Below are positions 5,969-13,190 of a stretch of DNA of 14,382 nucleotides, piece by piece. The notes under the pieces were generated by a model. That model saw only the letters and a list, made by a program, of their open reading frames with translations. It was not told the DNA's origin and searched no databases. Made by a program: the position numbers and the translations under genes. Numbering within the stretch: position 1 is the stretch's first letter; each line of letters begins with the position of its first letter. This stretch comes from UBA6901 sp035256085 (GTDB lineage: Bacteria; Pseudomonadota; Gammaproteobacteria; Acidiferrobacterales; UBA6901): assembly GCA_035256085.1 (NCBI GenBank), contig DATEYP010000312.1, positions 1-14,382 on the forward strand, in the 5' to 3' direction.

Positions 5969-7777
5969 ATGAGTGGCTGGGATCCGCAGCACATCCGCAA
6001 TTTTTCCATCATCGCGCACATCGATCACGGCAAGTCGACGCTTGCCGACCGCTTCATCCAGTTCTGCGGCGGGCTCGAGGAACGCGAAATGCAGGCGCAG
6101 GTGCTCGATTCGATGGACATCGAACGCGAGCGCGGCATCACCATCAAGGCGCAGACCGTGGCGCTCAACTACAAGGCAAAGAACGGCCAGGTCTATCGCC
6201 TGAACCTGATCGATACGCCGGGGCACGTCGACTTCTCCTACGAGGTGTCGCGCTCGCTCACCGCCTGCGAGGGTGCGCTGCTGGTGGTGGACGCCTCGCA
6301 GGGCGTGCAGGCGCAGACCGTGGCCAATTGCTACACCGCGTCGGAATTGAACCTGGTGATCCTGCCGGTGCTCAATAAGATCGATCTGCCACAGGCCGAT
6401 CCCGAGCGGGTGATCAAGGAGATCGAGGACATTATCGGCATCGACGCCACCCATGCGCTTACGTGCAGCGCCAAGACCGGTGTCGGCATACCCGGGATAC
6501 TCGAGGCGATCATCGAACACATTCCGGCGCCGCAGGGCGACGCCGAGGCGCCTCTGCAGGCGCTGATTATCGATTCCTGGTTCGACAACTACCTCGGCAC
6601 GGTGGTGCTGGTGCGCGTCATGCAGGGCACGCTGGCACCGAAGCAGAAGATCCGGCTCATGGCCACAGGCGACGAGTTCCCGGTTGATCAGGTCGGGGTG
6701 TTTACCCCGAAGCGCACGCCGACCGAATCGTTGGGCGTCGGCGAGGTGGGTTTCATTATCGCCGGCATCAAGGACGTGCGCAGCGCACGCGTCGGCGACA
6801 CGGTGACGCGTGCCGATAAACCTGCCACCAAGCCGCTGCCGGGCTTCAAGGAGATCAAGCCGCGCGTGTTCGCCGGCCTCTATCCGGTGGAGGCGAGCGA
6901 TTACGAAGCGTTCCGCGATGCGCTGCAAAAACTCACACTCAACGATGCTTCGCTGCACTACGAGCCCGAGACGTCGCAGGCGCTCGGCTTCGGCTACCGT
7001 TGCGGATTTCTCGGCATGCTGCACATGGAGATCGTTCAGGAGCGTCTGGAGCGTGAGTACAATCTGAATCTTATTACCACCGCGCCGACTGTCGTCTACG
7101 AAGTACTGACCGTCAAGGGAGAAGTATTGCAGGTCGAAAACCCGGCCAAATTGCCAGAACCGACGCTGATTGAAGAAATCCGCGAGCCGATTATCCGCGC
7201 CAATATCCTGCTGCCGTCCGAGTACATCGGACCGGTGATTGCGCTGTGCGTGGAGAAGCGCGGCATCCAGAAGAACATGCTGTACGTCGGCCGGCAGGTA
7301 ATGCTTACTTATGAGATGCCGCTGGGTGAAGTGGTGCTGGATTTCTTCGACCGGCTGAAATCGGTGTCGCGCGGCTACGCGTCGCTCGACTACGATTTCC
7401 TTGAATTCCGGCCGACCGACGTGATCAAGCTTGAGGTGCTCATCAACGGTGAGCGGGTGGACGCCCTGTCCAGCATGGTGCACCGCGCGCAGGCGCAGTA
7501 CCGCGGGCGCGATCTGGTCACCCGGCTGCGCGGACTGATCCCGCGCCAGATGTTCGACGTCGCTATTCAGGCGGCCATCGGTTCGCATATTATTGCGCGC
7601 GAAACGGTCAAGGCATTGCGCAAGAACGTCATTGCCAAGTGCTATGGTGGTGACATCTCGCGCAAGCGCAAACTCCTCGAGAAACAGAAAGAAGGTAAAA
7701 AACGCATGAAGCAGGTCGGGTCGGTGGAAATTCCGCAGGAAGCATTCCTGGCGGTGCTGCGCGTGGACGAGAAATAG
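5969..7777 (+). CDS. lepA: Elongation factor 4 (LepA) translational GTPase
   Basis: Ribosome-associated GTPase related to EF-G, implicated in translation initiation, 30S biogenesis and elongation under stress. G motifs from this start: G1 AHIDHGKS (16-23), G2 region RERGITIK (53-60), G3 DTPGH (82-86), G4 NKID (136-139). The LepA-specific C-terminal domain is present (CYGGDISRKRKLLEKQKEGK and MKQVGSVEIPQEAF). ATG 5969 is chosen because GAGGTG at 5958-5963 is a good ribosome site and the protein then starts MSGWDPQHIRNFSIIAH, as in the family. A TTG at 5927 would add 14 residues but lies in the terminator tail. Length is 602 (E. coli 599). Confidence 0.97.
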   Translation: MSGWDPQHIRNFSIIAHIDHGKSTLADRFIQFCGGLEEREMQAQVLDSMDIERERGITIKAQTVALNYKAKNGQVYRLNLIDTPGHVDFSYEVSRSLTACEGALLVVDASQGVQAQTVANCYTASELNLVILPVLNKIDLPQADPERVIKEIEDIIGIDATHALTCSAKTGVGIPGILEAIIEHIPAPQGDAEAPLQALIIDSWFDNYLGTVVLVRVMQGTLAPKQKIRLMATGDEFPVDQVGVFTPKRTPTESLGVGEVGFIIAGIKDVRSARVGDTVTRADKPATKPLPGFKEIKPRVFAGLYPVEASDYEAFRDALQKLTLNDASLHYEPETSQALGFGYRCGFLGMLHMEIVQERLEREYNLNLITTAPTVVYEVLTVKGEVLQVENPAKLPEPTLIEEIREPIIRANILLPSEYIGPVIALCVEKRGIQKNMLYVGRQVMLTYEMPLGEVVLDFFDRLKSVSRGYASLDYDFLEFRPTDVIKLEVLINGERVDALSSMVHRAQAQYRGRDLVTRLRGLIPRQMFDVAIQAAIGSHIIARETVKALRKNVIAKCYGGDISRKRKLLEKQKEGKKRMKQVGSVEIPQEAFLAVLRVDEK

Positions 7778-7780
7778 GCC

Positions 7781-8629
7781 ATGGACTTCGCGCTCATCAT
7801 GTTTGTTGCACTGCTGGCGACCGGCATCATTTGGGCCGCCGACCACTTCATTTGGGCACCGGCGCGCGCGCGTACCGCCGCGGCGCTGAAGAAGGCCGGA
7901 AAGCCGGAAGCGGTTGTCGACAGGGAGCGGCACGAGCCGCTCATCGTCGAATACGCGCGCGCGTTCTTTCCGGTGATCCTGTTCGTGTTCCTGCTGCGCT
8001 CGTTTCTGGTCGAGCCATTTCGCATCCCGTCGGGCTCGATGATGCCGGGCATGGTGGCCGGCGACTTCATCCTGGTCAACAAATACACCTATGGCCTGCG
8101 CCTGCCGGTGATCAACCGGAAAGTGCTGGAGATCAGTGCGCCCAAACGTGGAGAAGTCATGGTGTTTCGCTTTCCGCGCGATCCCTCGGTCAATTACATC
8201 AAGCGCGTCATTGGCCTGCCTGGCGACCACATCGTGTACCGCGACAAGAAACTGATCATCAACAATCAACCGATGTTGCAGACGCCGGCAGGCGACTACA
8301 CTTATACGGAGTCCGGTGACCACATGATCTTCGCCCGGATTCTAAAGGAGCAGCTCAATGGCATTGAGCACACCATTTTGCACGGAGAAGGCCAGAACCC
8401 GGGTGTACTGGAGTTTAGCGTGCCAGCGGGGCATTATTTCACGATGGGCGATAACCGCGACCGCAGCAATGACAGCCGTTACTGGGGCATGGTGCCGGAG
8501 GCAAACGTGGTCGGCCGGGCATTCCTGGTCTGGTTCAGCTGGGACTATGAGAATGAAGGACTGCTGTTCAAATTGGGCCTTGGTAAAGGCGGCGTGTCCT
8601 GGACCCGGATCGGCAGTTCCATACAATGA
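7781..8629 (+). CDS. lepB: Signal peptidase I (LepB)
   Basis: Inner-membrane Ser/Lys protease that removes signal peptides from secreted proteins on the periplasmic side. Two N-terminal membrane segments lie at about 2-20 and 61-79. The catalytic serine is Ser86 in RIPSGSMMPG and the general base is Lys141 in NYIKRVIGLPGD. Box E is MGDNRDRSNDSRYWG (222-236). Its 282 residues are somewhat shorter than the E. coli enzyme, with a reduced periplasmic insert region. ATG 7781 lies 3 bp after the lepA stop, so lepA-lepB are co-transcribed as in other gammaproteobacteria. The end overlaps the first possible ATG of the next ORF. Confidence 0.96.
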   Translation: MDFALIMFVALLATGIIWAADHFIWAPARARTAAALKKAGKPEAVVDRERHEPLIVEYARAFFPVILFVFLLRSFLVEPFRIPSGSMMPGMVAGDFILVNKYTYGLRLPVINRKVLEISAPKRGEVMVFRFPRDPSVNYIKRVIGLPGDHIVYRDKKLIINNQPMLQTPAGDYTYTESGDHMIFARILKEQLNGIEHTILHGEGQNPGVLEFSVPAGHYFTMGDNRDRSNDSRYWGMVPEANVVGRAFLVWFSWDYENEGLLFKLGLGKGGVSWTRIGSSIQ

Positions 8630-8655
8630 ATGAAACAGATATTTGGAGGCGCAGG

Positions 8656-9033
8656 ATGCTGAACAGAAACAGGCAGAACGGCATGACCTTCTGGGGACTG
8701 CTGGTGATCGCGACACTATTCATATTCTTCGTTGTGCTTTTCTTCAAATTGCTGCCGCCCTATATGGAATACGCCAAGGTCAAGAAAGCGCTGGAGGGCA
8801 TTGCCAAACAGCCGGGCATCAGCGAGATGGATAAGACCCTAATCAAGGCGGCGTTTGATCGGCGTTTCAATATCGACAGCGTCGACAATATCGACTTGAA
8901 CAAGGCCCTGATCGTGGAAAAAAAACCCGGCAGCATGACCATCCGCATCACATACGAACGGCGCGTGCCACTCGCCTACAATATAACTGCCTTGATCGAG
9001 TTTGATGACACCGCACAGGTCACTGTCCGTTGA
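8656..9033 (+). CDS. DUF4845 family small membrane protein
   Basis: A 125-residue protein of unknown function found between lepB and rnc in many gamma- and betaproteobacteria. A short basic head (LNRNRQNG) precedes one membrane segment (about 12-34, FWGLLVIATLFIFFVVLFF), followed by a small extracytoplasmic domain ending DDTAQVTVR. ATG 8656 is preferred because GGAGG at 8645-8649 is ideally placed. The frame is also open from ATG 8626, which overlaps the lepB stop as ATGA and would add 10 residues. The head-plus-GMTFWGLL pattern resembles a type IV prepilin N-terminus but lacks the key glutamate. It overlaps rnc by 4 bases. Confidence 0.85.
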   Translation: MLNRNRQNGMTFWGLLVIATLFIFFVVLFFKLLPPYMEYAKVKKALEGIAKQPGISEMDKTLIKAAFDRRFNIDSVDNIDLNKALIVEKKPGSMTIRITYERRVPLAYNITALIEFDDTAQVTVR

Positions 9034-9716
9034 GCAGTGCCCACAAGGAACTCACCAAGCAGTTAGGTTATGCTTTCCATGATGAGGCGCTGCTCGCGCG
9101 CGCCTTAACCCATCGCAGCCACAGCAGCCGGAATTACGAACGCCTTGAGTTTCTCGGCGACAGCATCCTGAGTTTCATCGTCGCCGATGTCCTGTACGAC
9201 CAGTTTCCGCAGCTCAGCGAAGGCGAGCTGACGCGTTTACGCGCGACACTGGTGCGGCGCGAGACCCTGGCGACACTGGCACGCGCACTGGATCTCGGCA
9301 ACTGCCTCGATTTGGGCAGCGGGGAGCTCAAAAGCGGCGGCTTCGACCGCGATTCGATACTGGCCGATGCCCTGGAGGCCGTGTTTGGCGCTGTCTACAA
9401 GGACGGCGGCATCGAGGCAGTCCGGGGTGTCGTGTTGCGCCGCTATCAGCCGATTCTGGACAACATCGACCCGAACAGTATCCTCAAAGACCCCAAGACG
9501 CGTTTGCAGGAGTTTCTTCAGCGCAAGTCTCTGCCCACGCCGACCTATAACGTGCTGGAAGTCAGCGGTGAGCCGCATCAGCAGCACTTTGTCGTGGAAT
9601 GTCGCGTGCCAGGCCTGACGCAAGCCGTGCAGGGCGAAGGCAGCAGCCGTCGTTATGCCGAGCAGGCAGCCGCCACGCGCGCTTGCGAACTTCTGAAGTG
9701 CGAAACCGATGACTAA
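9030..9716 (+). CDS. rnc: Ribonuclease III (Rnc)
   Basis: Cytoplasmic double-strand-specific endoribonuclease that processes rRNA precursors and structured mRNAs. The RNase III signature ERLEFLGDSIL is at 37-47; the Mg-binding residues expected from E. coli are present one position earlier (Glu37, Glu40, Asp44, Asp113, Glu116). The double-stranded RNA-binding domain covers about 155-225 (DPKTRLQEFLQ, GEGSSRRYAEQAAA). Length 228 is usual. The start is TTG at 9030, overlapping the previous TGA by 4 bases. No ATG or GTG fits better, and the KQLGYAF homology requires a start this far upstream. It overlaps era by 8 bases. Confidence 0.96.
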   Translation: MSSAHKELTKQLGYAFHDEALLARALTHRSHSSRNYERLEFLGDSILSFIVADVLYDQFPQLSEGELTRLRATLVRRETLATLARALDLGNCLDLGSGELKSGGFDRDSILADALEAVFGAVYKDGGIEAVRGVVLRRYQPILDNIDPNSILKDPKTRLQEFLQRKSLPTPTYNVLEVSGEPHQQHFVVECRVPGLTQAVQGEGSSRRYAEQAAATRACELLKCETDD

Positions 9717-10641
9717 GGGCACGTCTGCGCTAACGCAGCCACACGACGGCTTCCATAGCGGGTTCGTTGCGATTATCGGCCGACCGAATGCCGGAAAATC
9801 CACCTTGCTCAATCGCCTCGTCGGACAAAAGGTCAGCATCACCTCGCCGCGCGCCCAAACCACGCGCCACCGTATACTCGGCATTCACAACACGCCGCAG
9901 GCCCAGATTATCTACGTGGATACGCCGGGATTGCACCGCGGTGAAAGCGACAAGCAGCTCAGCCGCCTGATGAACCGCGAGGCACGCACGAGCCTGGAGG
10001 GCGTCGATGCCGTGGTGCTGGTCATGACGGCAGACGGCTGGACAGAGCGCGACGAACCGGCGCTTGAAGTGGCGCGCCAGGCCCGCTGCCCGGTGATTCT
10101 CGTGATCAACAAGGTAGATCGCCTGAAGGTGCGCGAACGCCTGCTGCCGTTGATCGAAACGATGCAGCAACGCTACGCGTTTGCAGAAATCGTACCCCTG
10201 TCTGCGCAGGACGGCGATAACGTGCCGGTGCTGGAGAACATTCTGCTACGGCTGTTGCCCGAACATCCCGCCTATTTCGATGCCGAGCAGATCACCGATC
10301 GCAGCGACCGGTTTCAGGCCGCGGAGTTTGTGCGCGAGCAGGTATTTCGCAGCTTCGGCGAGGAAGTCCCTTATGCGGTGGCGGTTGAAATCACCGAATT
10401 CCGGGATGAACCGAAACACCAGCACATTGAAGCCGTGATCTGGGTAGAGAAGGAAGGCCAGAAGGCGATTCTGATCGGCAAAGGCGGCGCAAGTCTGAAG
10501 GAAATCGGCAAGCGTGCGCGTCTTGAAATGCAGAAGGCCTTCGGACGCAAGGTCTATCTCGGGCTCTGGGTCAAGGTGCGCGAGGGCTGGTCGAATGACG
10601 CGCGCGCCCTGAAGAGCCTCGGCTACAGCGAGGAGGGCTGA
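9709..10641 (+). CDS. era: GTPase Era
   Basis: Essential-type GTPase that binds the 3' end of 16S rRNA and aids 30S assembly, acting at the ribosome and membrane. G1 is GRPNAGKS (24-31), G3 DTPG (71-74), G4 NKVD (134-137), G5 SAQDG (165-169). The C-terminal KH domain has IGKGGASLKEIGK (256-268) and the LGLWVKVREGW motif. Length is 310, slightly longer than E. coli (301) through the N-terminal head. ATG 9709 overlaps the rnc end. The rnc-era-recO order is the conserved one, linking rRNA processing and ribosome assembly. Confidence 0.97.
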   Translation: MTKGTSALTQPHDGFHSGFVAIIGRPNAGKSTLLNRLVGQKVSITSPRAQTTRHRILGIHNTPQAQIIYVDTPGLHRGESDKQLSRLMNREARTSLEGVDAVVLVMTADGWTERDEPALEVARQARCPVILVINKVDRLKVRERLLPLIETMQQRYAFAEIVPLSAQDGDNVPVLENILLRLLPEHPAYFDAEQITDRSDRFQAAEFVREQVFRSFGEEVPYAVAVEITEFRDEPKHQHIEAVIWVEKEGQKAILIGKGGASLKEIGKRARLEMQKAFGRKVYLGLWVKVREGWSNDARALKSLGYSEEG

Positions 10642-11402
10642 TGCGCGTCAATCAGGAATCGGCCTATGTCCTGCATCATCACGACTACGGTGAAACCAGT
10701 CTCCTGCTGGAAATGTTTACCCGCCGGCACGGACGCCTGGGGCTCATTGCCAAAGGCGCGCGCCGTGCGCGCTCGCCACTGCGTGCCGCGCTCATTCCCT
10801 TTCAACCGCTGGTGGTGGGGTTCAGCGGACGGGGCGAACTCGCGACGCTGACCGGTGCGGAATCCGCCGGCCCGGCGCCGGCCATATCCGGCGAATCGCT
10901 TTTTTGCGGCCTGTACCTCAATGAGCTGCTGTTGCGTCTGTTGCATCGGCACGACCCGCATGAGCGCCTGTTTGAGCGCTACAGCGAGGCACTCGGCCGG
11001 CTTGGCGAAGGCTGTGATACGGAGGCGGTGTTGCGCGTGTTCGAGAAGCGCCTGCTTGAAGACATCGGTTTTGGTCTGGTGCTCGATCACGATATGGTTG
11101 ACGGTGCGCCGATACAGCCAGAGCAGCTATATCGATATGTCCCGGAACGTGGACCAGTGCCAGCGCATGCCGCAGATGGCGAGGGCCTGGCCATTCAGGG
11201 CGCCAGCCTGCTGGCACTGGCGTGTGAGCGCCTCGTCGATGAAGCTGTGCTGCGTGAAGTGAAGCATTTGATGCGCGCCCTGCTGGCGCGCCACCTCGGT
11301 GAACGACCGTTGACCAGCCGCGGCCTGTTTCGCCCGCGCTTGGCGCAGAACGCGCTAGAATACCCGCAGACCGCAGCCGATACTGAAAGGAGCAAGGCGT
11401 GA
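10641..11402 (+). CDS. recO: DNA repair protein RecO
   Basis: Recombination mediator of the RecFOR pathway, loading RecA onto SSB-coated single-stranded DNA and annealing strands. The N-terminal OB-fold covers about 1-80 (ESAYVLHHHDYGETSLLLEMFTRRHG partly at 6-31, KGARRARSPLR at 38-48), followed by the helical C-terminal domain (LYLNELLLRLL at 91-101, EKRLLEDIGFG). It lacks the four zinc cysteines of many RecO proteins, as E. coli RecO does. Length is 253 residues. ATG 10641 shares one base with the era TGA. The C-terminal tail TERSKA overlaps the pdxJ ribosome site. Confidence 0.93.
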   Translation: MRVNQESAYVLHHHDYGETSLLLEMFTRRHGRLGLIAKGARRARSPLRAALIPFQPLVVGFSGRGELATLTGAESAGPAPAISGESLFCGLYLNELLLRLLHRHDPHERLFERYSEALGRLGEGCDTEAVLRVFEKRLLEDIGFGLVLDHDMVDGAPIQPEQLYRYVPERGPVPAHAADGEGLAIQGASLLALACERLVDEAVLREVKHLMRALLARHLGERPLTSRGLFRPRLAQNALEYPQTAADTERSKA

Positions 11403-12127
11403 TCAAGCTGGGCGTGAACATCGACCACGTGGCGACCTTGCGCCAGGCACGTGGCACGCGCTTTCCGGACCCGGTGCAGGCAGCCATCGAGGCCGAGCAG
11501 GCTGGAGCGGACGCCATTACCTTACACCTGCGCGAAGATCGCCGCCATATCCAGGAACGCGATGTCGAGCAGCTGGGTTCGATTCTGCAAACGCGCATGA
11601 ATCTGGAAATGGCCGCGACCGGGGAAATGCTGGTGTATGCGGTGCGCCTGCGGCCAGCGGAATGTTGCCTGGTACCGGAGCGTCGCCAGGAGCTCACCAC
11701 CGAGGGCGGCCTGGACGTGGTTTCGCACGAGAAGAATATCAGCGCCGCATGCAAACATTTGGTAGATGCCGGCGTGCGCGTGTCGCTGTTCGTAGACGCC
11801 GAGCCCGAACAGATCGATGCTGCGCTGCGCACCGGCGCGCCGGTAATCGAAATCCATACCGGACGTTATGCGGACGCCGCGGGTGCCGATGAGCGCGGTG
11901 AAGAACTGGCACGTATCGAGCTTGGCGTGCGGCAGGGTCTGGATCTGGGGTTGCAGGTGAACGCCGGTCACGGCCTCAACTATCACAATGTGCAAGCGAT
12001 CGCGGCCATCCCCGGTATCGCCGAGCTCAATATCGGACATGCAATCGTGGCGCGCGCGCTGTTCAGCGGTTTGCAGGAGGCCGTGCGCGAGATGAAGCGG
12101 CTGATGCGCGAGGCGGCGGCAAGGTGA
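11399..12127 (+). CDS. pdxJ: Pyridoxine 5'-phosphate synthase (PdxJ)
   Basis: Condenses 1-deoxy-D-xylulose 5-phosphate with 3-amino-2-oxopropyl phosphate to give pyridoxine 5'-phosphate, the last ring-forming step of the DXP-dependent vitamin B6 route. TIM barrel of 242 residues. Family motifs: GVNIDHVATLRQARGT (5-20), HLREDRRHI with active-site His43 (43-51), RMNLEMA with Glu70, EIHTGRYAD (151-159), NAGHGLNYHNV with His191, and ELNIGHAIV. The start is GTG 11399, overlapping the recO stop as GTGA, with AAAGGAG about 7 bases upstream. It overlaps acpS by 4 bases, the classical pdxJ-acpS pair. Confidence 0.97.
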   Translation: MIKLGVNIDHVATLRQARGTRFPDPVQAAIEAEQAGADAITLHLREDRRHIQERDVEQLGSILQTRMNLEMAATGEMLVYAVRLRPAECCLVPERRQELTTEGGLDVVSHEKNISAACKHLVDAGVRVSLFVDAEPEQIDAALRTGAPVIEIHTGRYADAAGADERGEELARIELGVRQGLDLGLQVNAGHGLNYHNVQAIAAIPGIAELNIGHAIVARALFSGLQEAVREMKRLMREAAAR

Positions 12128-12504
12128 TCTTCGGCATTGGCACGGACATCGTGCGCGTGGCGCGCATGCAGAAGAACATCGAACGCTACGGGGAAAAATT
12201 CGCGGAACGCATTCTCACGCCCGCCGAGCTTTTCGAGTTCCGGAAGGAATCGCGTCAGGCGCATTTTCTCGCCAAGCGCTTCGCCGCCAAGGAAGCCGCT
12301 GCCAAGGCCATGGGCACCGGTTTCCGCGACGGTCTGATGTTGCATCACATTGGCGTCACGCACGACGCCGCCGGCAAACCACAGCTCGCGTTTACCGATC
12401 AGGCCGCCGACTTCATTCAGGCCAATCGGATTATCGGCGTGCACGTGAGCCTGGCAGACGAGGAAGATCACGCGGTCGCGTTTGTAACCCTCGCGACCGG
12501 ATAG
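12124..12504 (+). CDS. acpS: Holo-[acyl-carrier-protein] synthase (AcpS)
   Basis: Transfers 4'-phosphopantetheine from coenzyme A to the serine of acyl carrier protein, activating it for fatty acid synthesis. GIGTDIVRV has the metal-binding Asp8, and FLAKRFAAKEAAAKAMG has Glu57. The C-terminal VHVSLADEEDHAVAFV is typical. Its 126 residues match the usual length, and it acts as a trimer in family members. The start is GTG 12124, overlapping the pdxJ TGA as GTGA. It is the last gene of the plus-strand block; no strong terminator follows directly, and a palindromic repeat element begins 32 bp after the stop. Confidence 0.97.
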   Translation: MIFGIGTDIVRVARMQKNIERYGEKFAERILTPAELFEFRKESRQAHFLAKRFAAKEAAAKAMGTGFRDGLMLHHIGVTHDAAGKPQLAFTDQAADFIQANRIIGVHVSLADEEDHAVAFVTLATG

Positions 12505-12535
12505 GCAAATGGCTTAATGAACCGGGAAAAAGCAG

Positions 12536-12671
12536 TTAGCCGCAGATGAACACAGATAAACGCGGATATTCAATGCGCTGCCTGTATTCGCCAGCCCACC
12601 AAAAGGATGAACAGCTTCGCTGCATCAACGGCATAATGCATTTGCATTAATCTGCGTTCATCTGTGGCTAA
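12536..12671. repeat. 136-bp inverted-repeat element (MITE-like) with decamer-built arms
   Basis: The left arm from 12536 begins TTAGCCGCAGATGAAC; the right arm ending at 12671, read in reverse, begins TTAGCCACAGATGAAC. Over the first 28 bases the arms differ at only four or so places. After TTAGC each arm continues as three 10-base units (consensus close to CRCAGATRAA), pointing towards each other. The roughly 75-bp centre has no ORF; near the right arm AATGCA-TT-TGCATT (12635-12648) forms a small hairpin. Similar CACAGATGAA-type repeats are familiar as dispersed elements in many bacterial genomes. No obvious target duplication flanks it. It may also serve as the 3' structure of the acpS transcript. 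Confidence 0.75.
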
Positions 12672-12770
12672 ACGCCATTTTTAGTCGGGATGAAAGAACG
12701 ATCGAAGGCCGCTCCTGCGCATCCTGCGCTCGCGGCATTCGTACTTCCCTGTACAGCACAGGGCCTCAGA
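12672..12770. other. Non-coding stretch between the repeat element and yggX
   Basis: No credible gene is present. It contains CCTGCGC twice (separated by AT, in the region 12717-12732) inside a GC-rich run flanked by GCCGC and GCGGC. The wording looks like a dispersed intergenic repeat, but one copy cannot show this. Confidence 0.3.
12747..12763 (-). terminator. Hairpin just after the yggX stop (weak terminator candidate)
   Basis: CCCTGT-ACAGC-ACAGGG makes a 6-bp stem with a 5-base loop, 7 bases beyond the yggX stop. No T-run follows on either strand, so it may stabilise the 3' end rather than terminate intrinsically. Confidence 0.3.
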
Positions 12771-13055
12771 TTACTTCTTGCGTCTCGGCGGACTGTAGCC
12801 GGCCGGAAAATTGCCGAATTCCCCCTCACCGAACAGAAATCCGAGCATATGCTGCTCGATGATTGCAATGCTCACCGGATCGGCGGTGCTTAAACCATGG
12901 TCGTTGATCAGAACCGTGAGATGCGTCAGCCAGCGCTGCCAGGCTTCACGCGAGATATTTTCGTAGAGACGCTGACCGAGCGCGCCTGGATGGGGAGGGA
13001 AGTCGAGACCTTCGGCCTCGCGTTGCAGAACATGGCAAAAGACAATACGTGACAT
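12771..13055 (-). CDS. yggX: Probable Fe(2+)-trafficking protein YggX
   Basis: Small cytoplasmic protein linked to protection of Fe-S clusters from oxidants and to iron trafficking. From ATG 13055 the protein is 94 residues and begins MSRIVFCHVLQREAEGLDF with the conserved Cys7, followed by PGALGQRLYENISREAW (26-42) and FLFGEGEFGNFPAGYSPP; it ends in a basic PRRKK tail. The start at 13055 is preferred over an upstream in-frame ATG at 13124, because AGGAAG lies 8 bases before it and the family begins MSRxxFC. It is divergent from an A-type Fe-S carrier-like gene, which fits a shared role in iron and Fe-S handling. Confidence 0.94.
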   Translation of the reverse strand: MSRIVFCHVLQREAEGLDFPPHPGALGQRLYENISREAWQRWLTHLTVLINDHGLSTADPVSIAIIEQHMLGFLFGEGEFGNFPAGYSPPRRKK

Positions 13056-13081
13056 AGGGGCTTCCTGTGGTCTCTGTACGC

Positions 13082-13087
13082 ATTGTA
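13082..13087 (-). promoter_or_regulatory. Candidate -10 box of the yggX promoter
   Basis: On the minus strand this reads TACAAT, five of six matches to the sigma-70 -10 box, and predicts a leader of about 20 bases before ATG 13055. The -35 region 17-18 bp upstream (TTCTTT) is poor. Confidence 0.35.
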
Positions 13088-13128
13088 CCGGATAGGCGCT
13101 GAATAAAAGAACCTGTTCAGGCATCCCG

Positions 13129-13158
13129 TTGGCGCATCAGCGGGCACATTGCTACAAT
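13129..13158 (+). promoter_or_regulatory. Sigma-70-like promoter of the Fe-S carrier-like gene
   Basis: TTGGCG at 13129-13134, an 18-base spacer, and TACAAT at 13153-13158, with transcription expected near 13165 and the start codon at 13191. The -10 is good, the -35 moderate. The -10 is embedded in a perfect palindrome (13144-13162). Confidence 0.55.
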
Positions 13159-13162
13159 GTGC
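13144..13162. promoter_or_regulatory. Perfect 19-bp palindrome over the -10 box (candidate operator)
   Basis: GCACATTG-CTA-CAATGTGC is an 8-bp perfect inverted repeat with a 3-base centre. It covers about -21 to -3 of the predicted promoter, the classic position for a dimeric repressor. GCACATT is repeated once more at 13161-13167. The regulator is not identifiable; it does not look like the IscR or Fur consensus. Confidence 0.55.
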
Positions 13163-13190
13163 ACATTAGCCAACTCAGCGGAGTCGCCAC

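Noticed and set aside
5843..8323. 826-codon minus-strand ORF covering lepA and part of lepB
   Set aside because: Antisense shadow of two conserved genes, His/Arg/Gln-rich, with no recognisable domain. Long open antisense frames are common in GC-rich coding DNA.
12536..12671. CRISPR-like array or origin iterons in the decamer repeats
   Set aside because: Units are only 10 bp, directly abutting and inverted between arms, with no spacers; no cas, rep or dnaA-box context.
12690..12893. 67-codon plus-strand ORF between acpS and the Fe-S gene
   Set aside because: It runs antisense into yggX, begins in repeat-like intergenic DNA, and has no ribosome site.
13056..13124. 23-residue N-terminal extension of YggX from an upstream ATG
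   Set aside because: The family starts MSRxxFC at 13055, with a good AGGAAG upstream; the extension would run back through the yggX promoter candidate.
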